From: Brugia malayi
Taxonomy: Eukaryota; Nematoda; Chromadorea; Rhabditida; Onchocercidae
DNA length: 64,000 nt
Assembly: GCF_000002995.4 (NCBI RefSeq)
Contig: NW_025062479.1
Coordinates: forward strand, 5,945,221 to 6,009,220
Direction of reading: 5' to 3'
Part shown: positions 23,094-40,329 of the stretch, in pieces
How the letters are laid out: each line of letters opens with the position of its first letter
Position numbering within the stretch: the first letter of the stretch is position 1
Made by a program: the position numbers and the translations under genes
Notes under the pieces: generated by a model
The model's input: only the letters and a program-made list of their open reading frames with translations
Databases searched by the model: none
Told to the model about the DNA's origin: nothing

Positions 23094-24618
23094 CTATAAT
23101 TTAATAAAAAAGTCATGTGATTTCAAGCAAAGCCTTTTTAAAATCATATCGGCAAATTTTAAACCAGAACATAGAATATGCAATTTTTCTTTTAGCAATT
23201 TTACGGTAACAAGAACCCAAGTTAACAAAAATTTTTCGACGAAAATTTCCAATCCCGTAACATAACTATAATTTTTTTCCATAAATGTGATTTTTTGAGA
23301 AACACAAAGAACAAGCCAGCTGATTTATCATCCATTCAAGCAATTTGTTCGTTGTTGGTAGTACGGCTCGATGTCCGATTAAACAAAATGTTCATGATAT
23401 CAGACCTGTCAGTCATTTACCCATTGATTACAGCCTACTAATTGATTACGCTTACAGTGATTTGTCAAACAACTGATTTTTTATTATAACAACTTTTTAA
23501 ACTTACATAATGTCTAATTTTTTTTTTAAAAAATGGATATTTTGCAGAATACGAGTGTGAAGATGTCACTACGTAAAGCATTAACTTGTTTTGTAGTTTA
23601 TATTTAAAATTTCATAAATTTACGGTGCATTTAAAAATTTAATACATAAGCAAATGACAGCTTCAGCGTGAAAATTGCAACTAACCACCATGAAGCATCT
23701 ATAACAGCACTGACAATTATCAAAGAGGAGAATAACAGAAGCCAGTGAATCAGTAATAAGTAGTGAATAATGCACATCTGAAAGTTTTTTTATTTTGGAT
23801 TTACAGTGATTGTTTGAGCAGTACGAACAATGCAAAAGGTAGGTTATCGCATGGAAAAACTGACATTGTTGAAATACGATGGAATAATTCTTAGTTAATT
23901 AACCTATGGTGACCAAAAATATTCATCAAAATATTCAACTCTTAATATTTGCAATTCAATTAAACTATTAAAATTCTGGATATAGTTCTGCAATTACTAA
24001 ATTGCTTAAAAAAGTCATGATATGCAAATGGTTACCATTTAGAATGACTTGCCAGTCTTGTTAGTTAGTTTCTTTATTTAAAAATTTGCGTTTCGAACTA
24101 ATTTTAAGTTATATTTTCGATGAACACTTCGCCTTTTAAATGTTTTAATATTAATAATGCCTTGAACGCTTTTATTCTACACGTAGTTCAGCAAATTTCC
24201 TTAATTAAAATAAAACATATATATACTGCAAGTAAGGAGTGGAACAATATCGTCCGATATTTTAGCAACATTGAAAACTCTTAACCAGAAAATAAAAGGA
24301 ACATTACGACTGTCGGTTTGAAACCAGCAACTGCAATAGACTACAGTGTCCACTGCCTAAACGAACTTCGAATGACTCATCGGAAACTTAGAATTATTGA
24401 TTATATAAATGAATTTGAATTTTGAGGCAGCAACCTCGAGGTTTGCTTCTCTGTAAGTATTCAGAAATATGTAATATAAGAAAACTGAAAATGAGAAAGC
24501 TCAATAAAAAAAACTATGAAATTTAGAAGCAAGAAGCGAGAAATTGCAGCACCAAAGCAGAGCATTTGCTGAAGTAATGATGAGTCTAATGCAGTTTGAA
24601 GGTTTGAAGTCACCATCA

Positions 24619-24619
<1 letters not shown>

Positions 24620-24688
<69 letters not shown>
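24620..24688. repeat. (TA)n microsatellite, about 34 copies
   Basis: Uninterrupted alternating TA of about 69 bases, self-complementary and able to form a cruciform or to slip in replication. It lies in the gene-poor region upstream of the Wnt gene. Confidence 0.96.
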
Positions 24689-24691
<3 letters not shown>

Positions 24692-27600
24692 ATATGCAAA
24701 GCTATAAATTAAAGTGGAATATAGTAAACTTTATAGAAGTTCTTATAAGTGTGAGTAATGAAAACCTTTTAAGATTAGATGGCAGTTACTTCGTACTTAA
24801 TCCGAATCACTGGTATTAATCTTAGATAAACAGAGGAAGAGCGATTAGGGGGGTACGAATTCAACTTCCCTGTCCATTTTGCTATATATTCTTGTTTCGA
24901 ATGCAAGTGGATATCTAATAAAGTAGGCAAGTATTTGCGCTTCCCTGGATGTTAGTGTATTGGGCTGCCTAAATAGCAAACTTGAAATTCTCGGTGAATG
25001 AACCAAAATTCGCTATAACTCAAATATTTTACTTGCATATACGTTATGGCTTTGAGATAACTTTGAAACTAGATGGGTTGTGACCATATTTTTGTTTTTT
25101 TTTTATGAATTTTCCGTATTATTGCTCATATCTCATGGAAGGACATAAATTATTCCTGAAATTTGATTGAAAAGATGGAATAGTTCATTTTCACATTATA
25201 CTCTTCCATTTTTCATGCAGTATTAACATAATTTCATTGTTGGGAGAATCTTTCCCAGCAAATCCATGGGAAAAAAGGAAGTACTTCATCATTTTTCCAT
25301 TTGATTGATTTTTGAGTGTCATAGTATTCATGTTGCTTTTGCAGCTCATTAGGTGTTTTGGACTGGGATTTCGGACTTCCGAAATTCAGGCGCAAAATCC
25401 GAAAGGAAGCAGAAAGATAAAAGGACGGAGGAAATGGAGAAAAATTAATCCTGAAAAAACAGGAAGAGTTGGTCGTCATTTACACAGATATTATATATAC
25501 CTCATATAAATCAACCATATACTAGGGACGGTTTCAAGTGTTTAGTGATTAGTGAGATTGTATAACTAGTGAGACCATATGCGTCATCCAGCTTTCTCGA
25601 ATTAATAAAAAAAACTAGTTTTTGTAATAATTGTATTATCAACAGATAAATAAGAATTTAGAAAAAAAGGATGGAAAGTTCAACTTTTATTTGCTATTGT
25701 CATCATGGTATTGCTAAAACATCAATTGAACAACATTACTAAATGAAGATGGACGGTCATTGTGATCATCCAAGTATATTACTATCATATTTAATACAGA
25801 CTGCCAAATATTTAGTCCATATCAATATAGCACTAGCTAGTGTTAACTATCCAATAAGTACGAGGATTGCGGTGGTCATAAGTGCATATGTAACTGTCAG
25901 ATAAGTGTTAAGTGTTAATCATTGCTGTGCTGTTCAAAACAACAGCAATGTTTACTGAGTTTTCGTTTTCCACATTTCTTGGATTGTTTATCATTGAAAT
26001 TTTGAAACCGATCTGTCTTCTGATTAATAAAATGGTTAATTAAAGAATAAAAATGAAAAAAAAAAGTTTGAGAACTATTGATGGAGTGTGGTAATGGATC
26101 AACACATGATCAAGTGGCAAGGCTGAGCAGAAAGGGAGAGAGCGGGATGTGAGGAAAGGAAAAATGTTTTGGTCTAATGCCCAGTCGTGGAAGTTCTGAG
26201 ATTGCTAAGATTGATGATTCTTTTCTCACTTGCTCGCCTGAAAAGATTGATTGTTTCATCGATCGAACAGTTGAGAGAAACTTTCTGCACCAACATTAGG
26301 GACAGTTGGAATAAAGCAAAGACAGATAGATCGATAGATGGGTGAATGGAAGAAACAAGTCTACTACGTCCGAGAAATTATAAATGCAAAAATTTACATT
26401 CTGTTTCCAGTGTACATTTATACTGTATTGATGTTAAATTTCTTCCTGGACTAATATTTTTCTCAATAGTAATTGCAGCAACGTAGTTCCGAGGATTGAT
26501 CAGCCCTGCACAAACTGAATAGAATTGAAAAAGTGATTAGTAGCTATCTTTAACATTCTCCCAAAATAACCAAATTTGATAATTTTCATGGAAAGAAACG
26601 ACTTGGACGAAATTCTAAAGAAATTTTTTTCATGTAAAAAAATTTTTTTTTTCACTTTGTATAAAATTTTGTGTGCATAAATTATATTGCTTTGAAAACC
26701 TAAATTTATTTAAGATAAGGCTTAAAACACTCGTTTTGAAATATCAGTCCTATTTTTAGTATTTTTTTGAATTTATAAGGTGAAAACTATCGTATAATAA
26801 CCACTATCCTAGTTCCTTGCCGTATTCAACTGTAGCTTGATTATCGCGTCACTATATCTAGAAATGCAAAGATTCGTTAATTTTCGACCTCGGCAACGCT
26901 AAACAATTAAGTATCGACAGCCTGTTGTTGTATTACAAACGGTTTTTAAAACTTACAAAAATTAATTAACAAAAAAAAAAAGAAAAAATGAAAATGAAAA
27001 GAGCAAAAATAGGGACAATTGTGATATAGGTAAAACTACGGAGAAAATGTTGTAATGTTCATAAAAGGCAGCTAGTTACCTCAAAAACATGAATTTTGGG
27101 GTAATTAGCTGTCAAATAAGACACGATTGAATAATATATCTCGTTTTAAATTTAATGCCACTGACCTAAATTAACAGTTATCCATTTAGGGAATGATTGA
27201 AATTTCTATGCATTTCTAACCTTTATAGAGTTGTAAAACAAAATTTTATTTCATAGTAAACTTTCCATATAAACATATTCTATAAAAATTTTCGGAATAG
27301 TAAGCTTTCTGCTTTCAGCATTTAGAAAACTGGTAAATTTTATTATTAGAATAAATGAAATTACGAGGATTAACGGAAACTTCTCTATGTTTCAAATAAA
27401 AAATTCAGACAGAACCTCATGCTGTCCATACTTTGAATTTAATTAGGAATATATAAAATGGAAATTGGAAGAATTAATTAAGCTGTCATGCACTGGTTGT
27501 TTAAAAGTTGTAATCAGATTTATTCCTGACTGATGTCTTCAAAGTAAGTCCGTTTGTATCACTTCCCCAAAGAAAATTAAATTCCTACGCTACTTCGGAT

Positions 27601-29791
27601 GATGCGTAATTTTATTTCTGCATAAGTGCACAATTACTAAATTTATTGCTTTTAATAGTGGAAATTTTTTTTAAAGTACTTTTTATTTTGTTTAAATGAA
27701 GTCGAGAATATTTTATAAATTAGCTAAGAAGTATGAAACATTTTAATATTAATCATTTGTGCTCAAAATACAAATGGGACCATCACCAAATATAAAACGA
27801 AAAATATTTTACTTTGGTACGAACAGAAGTAGAGTTGAAGTCATAATGAGTGACAATTCATGTCATCTTAATATGAATTAGAAATGAATCAAGGGAAGAA
27901 AACCGGATGATAAAGAATATAATGTAGCCTGTCCACATTTAAAAAGATACCATTAATACCGACTTCTACAAATATCATTTCAAAAAATAACAGAGGAACA
28001 GAAGTGTTTTTATTGCTATTATTTGGTGGAGCACTGCTTGGAATTCAAATAAAACAATGATCAGTGGAAAAATGCTTCAAACTGAGAAGAAAAACACTTA
28101 ATCTGAGTAAAAACCTTAATCCTGGTTAGGAGAAGCAAACACTGAGAAATTATGGGTACTTTCAAAGTTTAATTGCATGAAGTTAAGTTAAGAAAACCGA
28201 TCATGACAATTTTTATAACATTAGAAACGATTATATAATAATTACGATAGCGCTGCAAGAAATCCTTATCACTGAATACAGTTGTGCGAAATAATTTACG
28301 CACGACAGGCACGATATTAATCAAAAAAGTTTCAACTACGAAGTATTGTTGGAAGTGTTCACTTTCTTAGAGCAAAAAAATGGAATGTTCCTGAAAGTAT
28401 CAAATTCTTCATACAGTTGTAACATTACAATTATTAGCAATGATACCATTTGTCATTCATACATTTTTATGGAAAAGAAACAATCTATCATAATAAATAA
28501 ATGAAATCTGCCATTATTTGCTACACCATTTCGATTAATTAAGTTATTTATTTACAACAATTTAGTGTACAATAATGTGAACAGAAAGCCAATAAAGCAA
28601 AAGCTTTTTCATAGTTTTTTTTTAGCTTCAATTTTGATTATCAGTTCTTCGTTATAGGACGACATGAGCTAATGCTTAATAAAAAATAAAACTCTGAATC
28701 CATTGTAATTGTAGCATATTACATTTATGTGTAAATCTAAAGCTTGCATTTCACATTTCTATGCATTTCATAATTTTATTCACGACACTCTTGATTTAAA
28801 ATAATTGCTAAATAAAGTAGTTTTTAAATTCACACTTAAACGCTACAGAAATATAATCGTTGTTACTGATACAATAAACTGCGAGAGTGAAATCAGTAAT
28901 TAGCCCGATGCATTGGCTGCCAGAATAATGTGTTTGTTACACAGCTAAACAGAAAAGAAATAATAAATTGCGATTCAGATACTCAGATGCCTTCTGCTGC
29001 AAAACAGTGCAAATATTAGCCTGTTGCAGTAAATCAAATTGGGTGATAGTTTTACTGCTCATACCACACCATCCTAAGAGCTATCTCTTTTGCCTCTTTC
29101 TTCAACTCTTGACACTTTTTTCTTTTTAGGGTTAGAGGTCTTACTGATTACTTTCATTCATATTTTCTGCATTTGCTCAATTTAGATGACGTTATTTAAA
29201 CAGAAATGGAAATTTGTGTCTGAAAATAATTATGTCGCTTATTATTGTTGATTTTAAAAGATGAAAAAAATGATTTTCAATCGTTGCATTTGACATAGGT
29301 CTACAGAAATTTTCACTTATTGCAACTTTATTAGAATAAAGCAGCTTATACCAGTAACGAGCGGTATAATTAAATGGATCTTGTCTGCAAGAAGAAATAT
29401 TTTAATTATTCGTTAAAATAATCATGCAGTTAAGTAGGGCTACGTTAGCGCGAAAAAGTGCTGGAAAACGAAACAAAAGCCAGTGGAAGACGACTGAGGA
29501 AATTAAAACCCAAATAAACTAGTTATTTCCAGAAGTTAGTGTATTTGCTTCCTCTTCGACAACGTTTCGTAAATCCAATTCAGCTGCCGAATAGATGTCG
29601 TCCAGTACTAGCGACGACTTCTACTGTTGGGCGATAGCTTGCAATTGAATGAAAACAACTAATTTTGAAAATTTTCGATAAGACTGAGTTGAATTAATGC
29701 ACCCATTGCAATAAGTCCCAGTGTCCCTGAGAAAAAAAAGCCTCACGAATCTCAAACTCTCACTATTTACCTAATTAACTGGACAGGGAAA

Positions 29792-30097
29792 ATGAATGAA
29801 ATGCCAAGGATGCCGCACCAGCAACGCCTTGCTGCGAGGGAGATATTGCGCGATATGGAAATACGAAATGGACCTAATGACACTGTTTGCATTTCTGATT
29901 ATATGCTTATCAGTTTATTACATCTTCCAAACGACTGCCCAGCAGAACTGTTTGCCAAATCTTTTCCTTCTCTCCACTCTCCCCATCCTAATGTTTGCTC
30001 ATCCTCCGTGCACTTCACATTTACTGTTAATCAAGCCCTCAGATTCTCTATTCCTAAGAGTTTTAATTCACATTCTTTCAGTAATTTAACGGGATAA
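29792..30097 (+). other. candidate exon, two overlapping open frames
   Basis: Two plus-strand frames are open together for about 100 codons, starting MNEMPRMPHQQRL and MKCQGCRTSN. The region is richer in G and C than its surroundings, which is unusual here. The first frame begins with a charged, helix-like stretch of about 31 residues. It could splice from a weak donor near 29885 in phase 0 to the small exon at 30174. The second carries a hydrophobic segment suitable for one membrane span. I recognise neither and cannot tell which, if any, is real. Confidence 0.2.
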
Positions 30098-30173
30098 ACG
30101 GACGAGTAACAAGAGAAAAGGTCTGTTGCTAATGAATGATGATACGAAATAAAACAACTTTATTGAATTTCAG

Positions 30174-30224
30174 AACAGTCTGTTTGTTTTGACAAATAAC
30201 TCTGCACCACTATTTTCATCAAAT
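30174..30224 (+). other. candidate 51-base orphan exon
   Basis: A TGAATTTCAG acceptor and a GTAAGTG donor, both close to the worm consensus, bracket 17 codons open only in phase 0 (beginning NSLFVLTNNS). It may belong with 29792-30097. It does not join directly to the 32150 gene, because the phases differ, so at least one more exon would be needed. Confidence 0.25.
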
Positions 30225-32149
30225 GTAAGTGAAAAAGATTTGAGACATGCAGAAATGCTAGAAATGATATTATTATAAGAGAAGAATTATAATAATAGAA
30301 GTATTTGTTGTTATAATATAAAAGAAGTATCAGTTAATTCTATAAGAATACTCCGAAACTTATTAACTGATTTTGGAGTTTTGAAACTCTTCACAAAGAG
30401 ATTTCGTAAAAAAAATGATAAAATGTTTTTTTTTTTTTATGAAACAACCTCGAAAAATTAATTTAATACAATAGAATTGATCAAGCGGACACTCCGTCTG
30501 CTTCTGTCCGTATTTTAAACAATAATCGGAAAAATGGAGTTAAAAATTCAATTTATTTCGATACATAAAATGACTTAAATCTGAATCCATCGATTTGGAT
30601 AACAATTCAAAAAAAGCAGCTAACATTTGAACTGGCGAGTAGTATATCAGAAAGCAGTGCATGCACCACTTAACATTTCAGCAGATTTTTCCATCGTCTT
30701 CTGTGATTGTTATGATATGACGATGTGCTTTTATTTTATCCAAAGTGTTTAAGACACCTGGAAGAGGCTGAAAGATCAAAAATGAAATCCGTATCAGCCA
30801 AGCATATACCTTATGAAATTGGAAAGCTCTCCGTTTCATGGTAACAGTATCATAGGATAGCCTTAAAAAAGAAAAATGATAGTTCGACAGACATCTCAAA
30901 AACATCTAATTTGTGCTTTGACAAACTAGAAATAATTACTGAAATGAGGAAACTGAAAAAGAAGAATTCCTGTGTCTCTAAGTTCGAAATGTAATCCAAA
31001 ATGGGTAGTTTATCAGCAGAGTAAAACCAGAATGAAAGTTAGGTAGAGGTCAAAAGCGAAAACAGGAATTTGAAGGTACGAGTTTTGCTGAGCAAAAATT
31101 CAGTCGACATTAAGAGTTCAATACACTTAAAGAGTTTGTGCTAATATGGAAAAGACTAATAGATTCCTCATGCATATATCTAATTTAGTCCAGTGCATGT
31201 GATTTATTTTGCAACTATTCCAAATGTTGACATTTTTAATGAAAAAAGGAAAGAAAAAAATTCCGTTTTTTTCTCGCTTCTCTAGTAATACTATTCTGAA
31301 ATTAGTCACTGCTCTTAACAAACAAATTCAAGTTTGGATAAATCAGAAACCTAAAATTACTTACACAATTTACCGAAAAGACATTATATTGGAGAATTTT
31401 GTGCTACACGCATTAGTTAATAAACAGCCTGACCAATCATCATGGCTGTCGGGTCACCCTGATATTTTTTTTTCATTCATTTCTCGTTTATATTAGAATG
31501 GAAAAAAATTTCCCTAAAAATTTACTAAAATACTATTAAATGAATTCTTAACTTATTTCTTGTAAAAATAAATGCAGAAAAACGAATCCGTTACTTCATT
31601 GTTTATCAAATTGAAAGCTGCGTGTGGTGAAAACAAAATTAATTTTATGGGATAGAATGAAATTCACTTCTAGCGCATCAGAGCGTAATTTCTTACTCAG
31701 GATAGAACCAAGAGATAAAGTAGTCTGCTCCTTTTTTAAATGATTATTTATAGTTGGAAAACTGTAGCAATTGAGACAGAAATCGCTCGAAAAAAAAAAA
31801 AAATCTCGCTGATCACTAAATTTTAGCTTACATTTACTGGTGATGTTACGGGCGAGATACATACTATTATAAAACTAACAAATAAAAGTGATTCACGACA
31901 AGCATTCAAAATAAAGTGTACAAGGAATGATTTATTTCGTATAAGGCCAGCTACGGGAATCCTCGATTATGGGCAGACGATCCGTATTGATATTACTTAC
32001 AAGTCCAGCATCTTTTATTTTCATATTTCACTGTCTTGTTTTCATCAAATAAGAAACTGCAGGGAGGGAGTTGGCAGAAAAAGCAGTATTTTTAGTTACT
32101 GCATAATAAGCGTAATTTTTGACACTTTATATGAAAAAAGAGTTTAATA

Positions 32150-32808
32150 ATGGTTTTTTGTAGATGCGTTAACAATCAAGTACCGGAATCTGATAGACAT
32201 CACTTTGGTATCTATCATATACCAGCACCGGAAGGAGCAACATGCGCTGGTGCTTGGGCTGAACATTATGGGCCTCCACAAGGAGAACTTCGAATGAAAG
32301 TATGTGTTTAATAGTATACTTCTGCAGTTAATGAAGTTCTCATTTAAATTTTCTAATTTCTGTCCTGGTACTAAAGATATGATTTAATGAAATTTAACTA
32401 TACCGATGACACAGCAGTTACTAGATTTCGGTGTGTATCTTCAGTATTCAGGCTAATATGAAGGTCAGGCAAATGGTTTCTAGAAGTTTGCTGTGAAACC
32501 GTGTCGTTTAAATCTTTCACTAAGTAGGTGACCGGCGATTTTACATATGTAACCTATCTCCTACCGCTTCTACTGCATGTATGTGCCGGGATTCTATCAG
32601 CTACTTATTATTTGCTTTAATTCCATTCTGACTGAAGTTTTTAAGAAGCATGCAGCGAATATTCGAACTGAATTTATGATACATATAGTCAATATTGCTT
32701 TAGGTCTTTTTTCAAAACGCAAAAGAACGATCACCATCTAAAAACAGTAACGAGAATGCAAATGCCGAAAATTCAAATTCAAAAAAAACAGGAATAAATG
32801 AAGCATGA
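32150..32808 (+). CDS. unrecognised small two-exon protein (84 residues)
   Basis: Exons 32150-32299 and 32704-32808 join in phase 0 through a GTATGT donor and a TTTAG acceptor. The product starts MVFCRCVNNQVPESDRHHFG, contains AGAWAEHYGPPQGELRMK, and ends in a low-complexity tail rich in Asn, Ser, Lys and Glu, just before TGA. There is an in-frame stop shortly upstream of the ATG. There are three cysteines, and I see no signal peptide or membrane segment. Alternatively, the first exon is internal: GGTTTTTTGTAG at 32152-32163 would be a good acceptor and would drop the first four residues. I recognise no family. It lies about 700 bases upstream of unc-24 on the same strand, which is rather far for a typical worm operon. 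Confidence 0.5.
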
Positions 32809-33503
32809 TAGTTCCATTCGAAATGTACAATTAAATAAAATTGAGCAAATATAATAAAGCTAAGTAAAAATTATTAGTCGGATCATATCAATTGCATTTA
32901 TCAGCCATTTCAGGTTATTTTTTCTTTTCAGTTCATTTCTCATAGAATATTGCTTACAAAATCCCTCCAATCACTATTTTGCATTAATAATCGATTACCA
33001 CTTTGATCATACCCATCAATAATCGATTATACTTTGATCATATTCTTTCTTGCTTAGAATCGTAGATTAAAAGTATACTATTAGTGCTAATGCAGAAATC
33101 AAACGCAGGGACTGAAACTGTCAAGAGACTTCCCATTTCCTAATGCATCACAACGAAGTGTTTTATTCTCGCATTACTGAGTGACAGACACGAGATTCCC
33201 TTCACCTGGCATTCTGCTCTATTAAGAGTTAGCTTCAAATCAGACAGAGTTCTTTCTAGCTGTGCAGTCAATTACCACGCACTTCTCATCTAATGCAGCA
33301 GCCAGCTCGTACGCTTTTATCTTCGCTGTTAGCTGCCAGTGGAGGCCGTGCAGTTGTTGTTGATGGCTGACTTATTGCTATTGATCGGTGGAGGGTATTC
33401 CTCACTGGTATTATTGTGTTCTTCCAGCCAAATCCATCTAAATAACGGTGATCCTGAGTTTGCGCATCAATCCGAAATATTTGAGAAACACTAAAAGAGA
33501 AGA
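32809..33503. other. gap between the 84-residue gene and unc-24
   Basis: No coding sequence seen. It contains an imperfect duplication around AATAATCGATTA at 32985-33010 and 33018-33043. The second half presumably holds the unc-24 promoter and leader. Confidence 0.6.
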
Positions 33504-36200
33504 ATGAATGAAGAAGCTTTGAAAGAGGAGGATTGGCGTTATAAATATCGTTCAGCTTTCACCTACGCTCCGTATAATGATCTCGACAAAATGGGATACA
33601 AGGCTCCGAAACGTTATTCAACTCAGGTTTGTTGTTATGGTTATTGAATTTTATTTTTCCATTGTTACTCATTTCCTTCGAAATGAAATCGCAGCCGTCG
33701 GTGATTACGTTAAATTTGTGATATATCTGCCAATTATGAAGATACGGTATTCTGTTTTTCGGAAAGATCGAGAGTCAAGAAGTGTACGCTATTAACTTTC
33801 CAGAAATCTTGGAATGTTGTTAGATTCAAGATAATTTACGAAGATGAAACAGTTCGTTTCAGTTGCTGTTTATAGATTGGTCCACGATACTGCCGGTATT
33901 CCTACTCTGCTACTGGGATAGAACTTATGGAAAGAACGCCACCTACTGCACATACCGCTGCCGTGGAAAGTATTTTTGTTGTATTGGCATTTCTGCTGTT
34001 TCTAATGACGCTTCCTTTTTCCCTTATTTTTTCACTGAAGGTTGTTTCTTAAACCCTTTATTATATTATGACATTATGTATGCTGGTCTCATTTTAAATG
34101 CCTGTTTGTGACATGTATGAATTTCTAACTTCAACATTTAATTAAGGCTATTTCGACCCGTTTAGTTCCGGATTTATATTTACTAGATCCAATGATGAAG
34201 TATGTTCAGTTTAAATAGTCCGATGGTTTTGGTTTCTGAAGAAACCGCTGAAAATGCCGAAAGGATAGTACATTTTACTTTTCAATTTAGTAAATTTCAG
34301 TTTGTTGGTGATTTTGAACAACTTGTTGTACTCCGGCTTGGTCGAGCACAAAAAATACGTGGGCCAGGTGCAACTGTAGTGCTACCATGTATAGATACGT
34401 TCACAAAAGTGGATCTTCGTGTGAATGCATTTAACGTACCGCCTATGCAAATAATAACTTTTGATCGGGGTCTAGTGGAGCTTGGAGCTACTGTTTTCTC
34501 GCAAGTAAAAGTTGATCTGCTTATCTTGAATCACTTTACTTTCAAGACCAAAATAGTGAAAAATAGCGAATAATATATCATAACTAATTGTCAGAAGTCT
34601 GCTTTGTGGATGATTCATGTGGGGTGGTTCCATCAGTAGCACTTTACATTTCATTTACGAGCAATTGCAGCATCTCTCCTGGATATGCTTCCCTTGACTA
34701 AATCTAAAGAGACGAAGTTATTGGGTGCCATATCTTCTTGGATTGCTTGAAATTTTCAGGACTTGTTCTCAGTAATTCTCTACTGTTATCACCATTATGC
34801 TTTATTTAGAATCATAAGAGGAGACAGAGGAGATTGTCGTTATTAGCTTTTGTCAAACTGTTTAGGTGAAAGACGCACTGGCAGCAGTTTGTGCAGTGCA
34901 AGAACGAAATCGATCAACCCGTGTCTTATCTGTTGCAACGCTGCATCGTTTGGTTTGTAAACGACGAGTTAATGATGTCACATCGAGCTTAGGTCGTAGA
35001 CAGTTATGCGAGAACCTTCAGGTCCTTAAATTTTTAAAAATGTTTTCAGTCATCCTTAGCATAATGACAAGACAATTGCAAGGAAATAAGTTTTCAAGAC
35101 CGAGTTTTTAGAGACGAACTGATTAGTTACTCGTATACTTTTTCTTCCAGATTCGTAACTAAATTAAATAAAAAAACTATTTTAAATGAGAGTTATGAAA
35201 GAAACGATTTAGAAATTTTAGAGTGCGTTCTGAAATAACTCTAACAGTTCAATCCGCCGTTTGCATGTGCCAATTATAACGATTTTTATGCAGGTTGAAC
35301 TTGGCGTGCTCACGACTGCCTGGGGTGTTGAAATCACTAAAATAGAATTATCGGACGTTAAAGTGATTAAAGAAGGCGAGAACATGACTTTAGCTGCATT
35401 CAATAAAGTAGGTTGGTCATGTGTTGGCATTATCACTTACATTAGCTACAATCATAATTTTGCAACTTTGATTTAAACTCTCGAAGTATTTGCATTTTCT
35501 TTTTCGGATACAAAAATGAGAACCAAACTTTTATGATGCAACCATTAACTTTGTACAATAAACTAAAATCTGAAACTTGATGATTATGCTAATCCTGCAA
35601 GATCCATACAAACAGATAACAAGTTTGTGTTATTTGTGAGACAGACAGTAATTCGAATCTGAAGTTTAGGTATTGAAATCGGAACTAGGTTCTCGAATCA
35701 TTGAAACGGTGAAAGGAGCAGCACAGGAATTTGTTGTACAACAAGAGCAAAAACGACAACCAGATCATCAGCAAATCGGAAGTGATACAGAAAAGGACAA
35801 AACTGATTTATTTGGAGCAGTGTTATGCGAAGAGGACGAATTAAGATACGTTTTAAATGATTCATTAGAAAATTTGGATATTGACCGTTTGCTCTGTTCT
35901 TTAACAATGGTTATCGATAAGCAATTGGTCGCCTCTGTAGGATATATCTTCCAAGTGAACTGTATTGGATTTGGTGAATTTTATGTGGATTTAAAAAACG
36001 GCTCTGGGAAGTGTTGCAAAGGTATCAATTCGACAGCTGATGTTGCTTTGTGCTTGAATCGTGAGCTGCTGTTTAGAATTTTAAAGAAAGAAGTAAGTCC
36101 AATGCAGGCTTATTTGAATGGTTCCTTACGAATACTGGGCTCAGTGAAAGCAGCTGTTAGACTAACCTTACTATCGGATCGTTTTAACTGTTTGCTGTAA
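33504..36200 (+). CDS. unc-24: UNC-24 / stomatin-like protein 1 (stomatin + SCP2 domains)
   Basis: Membrane protein. In worms UNC-24 pairs stomatin and lipid-transfer modules and works with touch and locomotion channel complexes. Six exons, all in phase 0: 33504-33626, 33876-34040, 34301-34504, 34866-35021, 35294-35407 and 35670-36200, about 430 residues. A short polar N-terminus (1-41) is followed by a hydrophobic hairpin segment at about 74-92 (VVLAFLLFLMTLPFSLIFSL). The stomatin/PHB domain follows (LVVLRLGRAQKIRGPG, LPCIDTFTKVDLRVNAF, VCAVQERNRSTRVLS, WGVEITKIELSDVKV). The C-terminal exon carries an SCP2/sterol-carrier domain ending at a stop after FNCLL. The stomatin plus SCP2 fusion at this length is diagnostic of UNC-24/STOML1. 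One part of the PHB domain (between exons 3 and 4) is joined by an intron of 361 bases with no further exon needed. The start ATG has an in-frame helical acidic N-terminus typical of the family. Confidence 0.95.

Positions 36201-40329
<4,129 letters not shown>

Larger units (their letters stand above)
23094..32149. other. 9 kb gene-poor region upstream of the Wnt gene
   Basis: Apart from the AT microsatellite and two weak plus-strand exon candidates (29792-30097 and 30174-30224), I see no coding sequence on either strand. The missing first exon of the Wnt gene should lie here, but no signal-peptide frame with a phase-compatible donor stood out. Long stretches are plain AT-rich DNA. Regulatory sequence for the Wnt gene is a reasonable inference, not something I can show. 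Confidence 0.55.
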
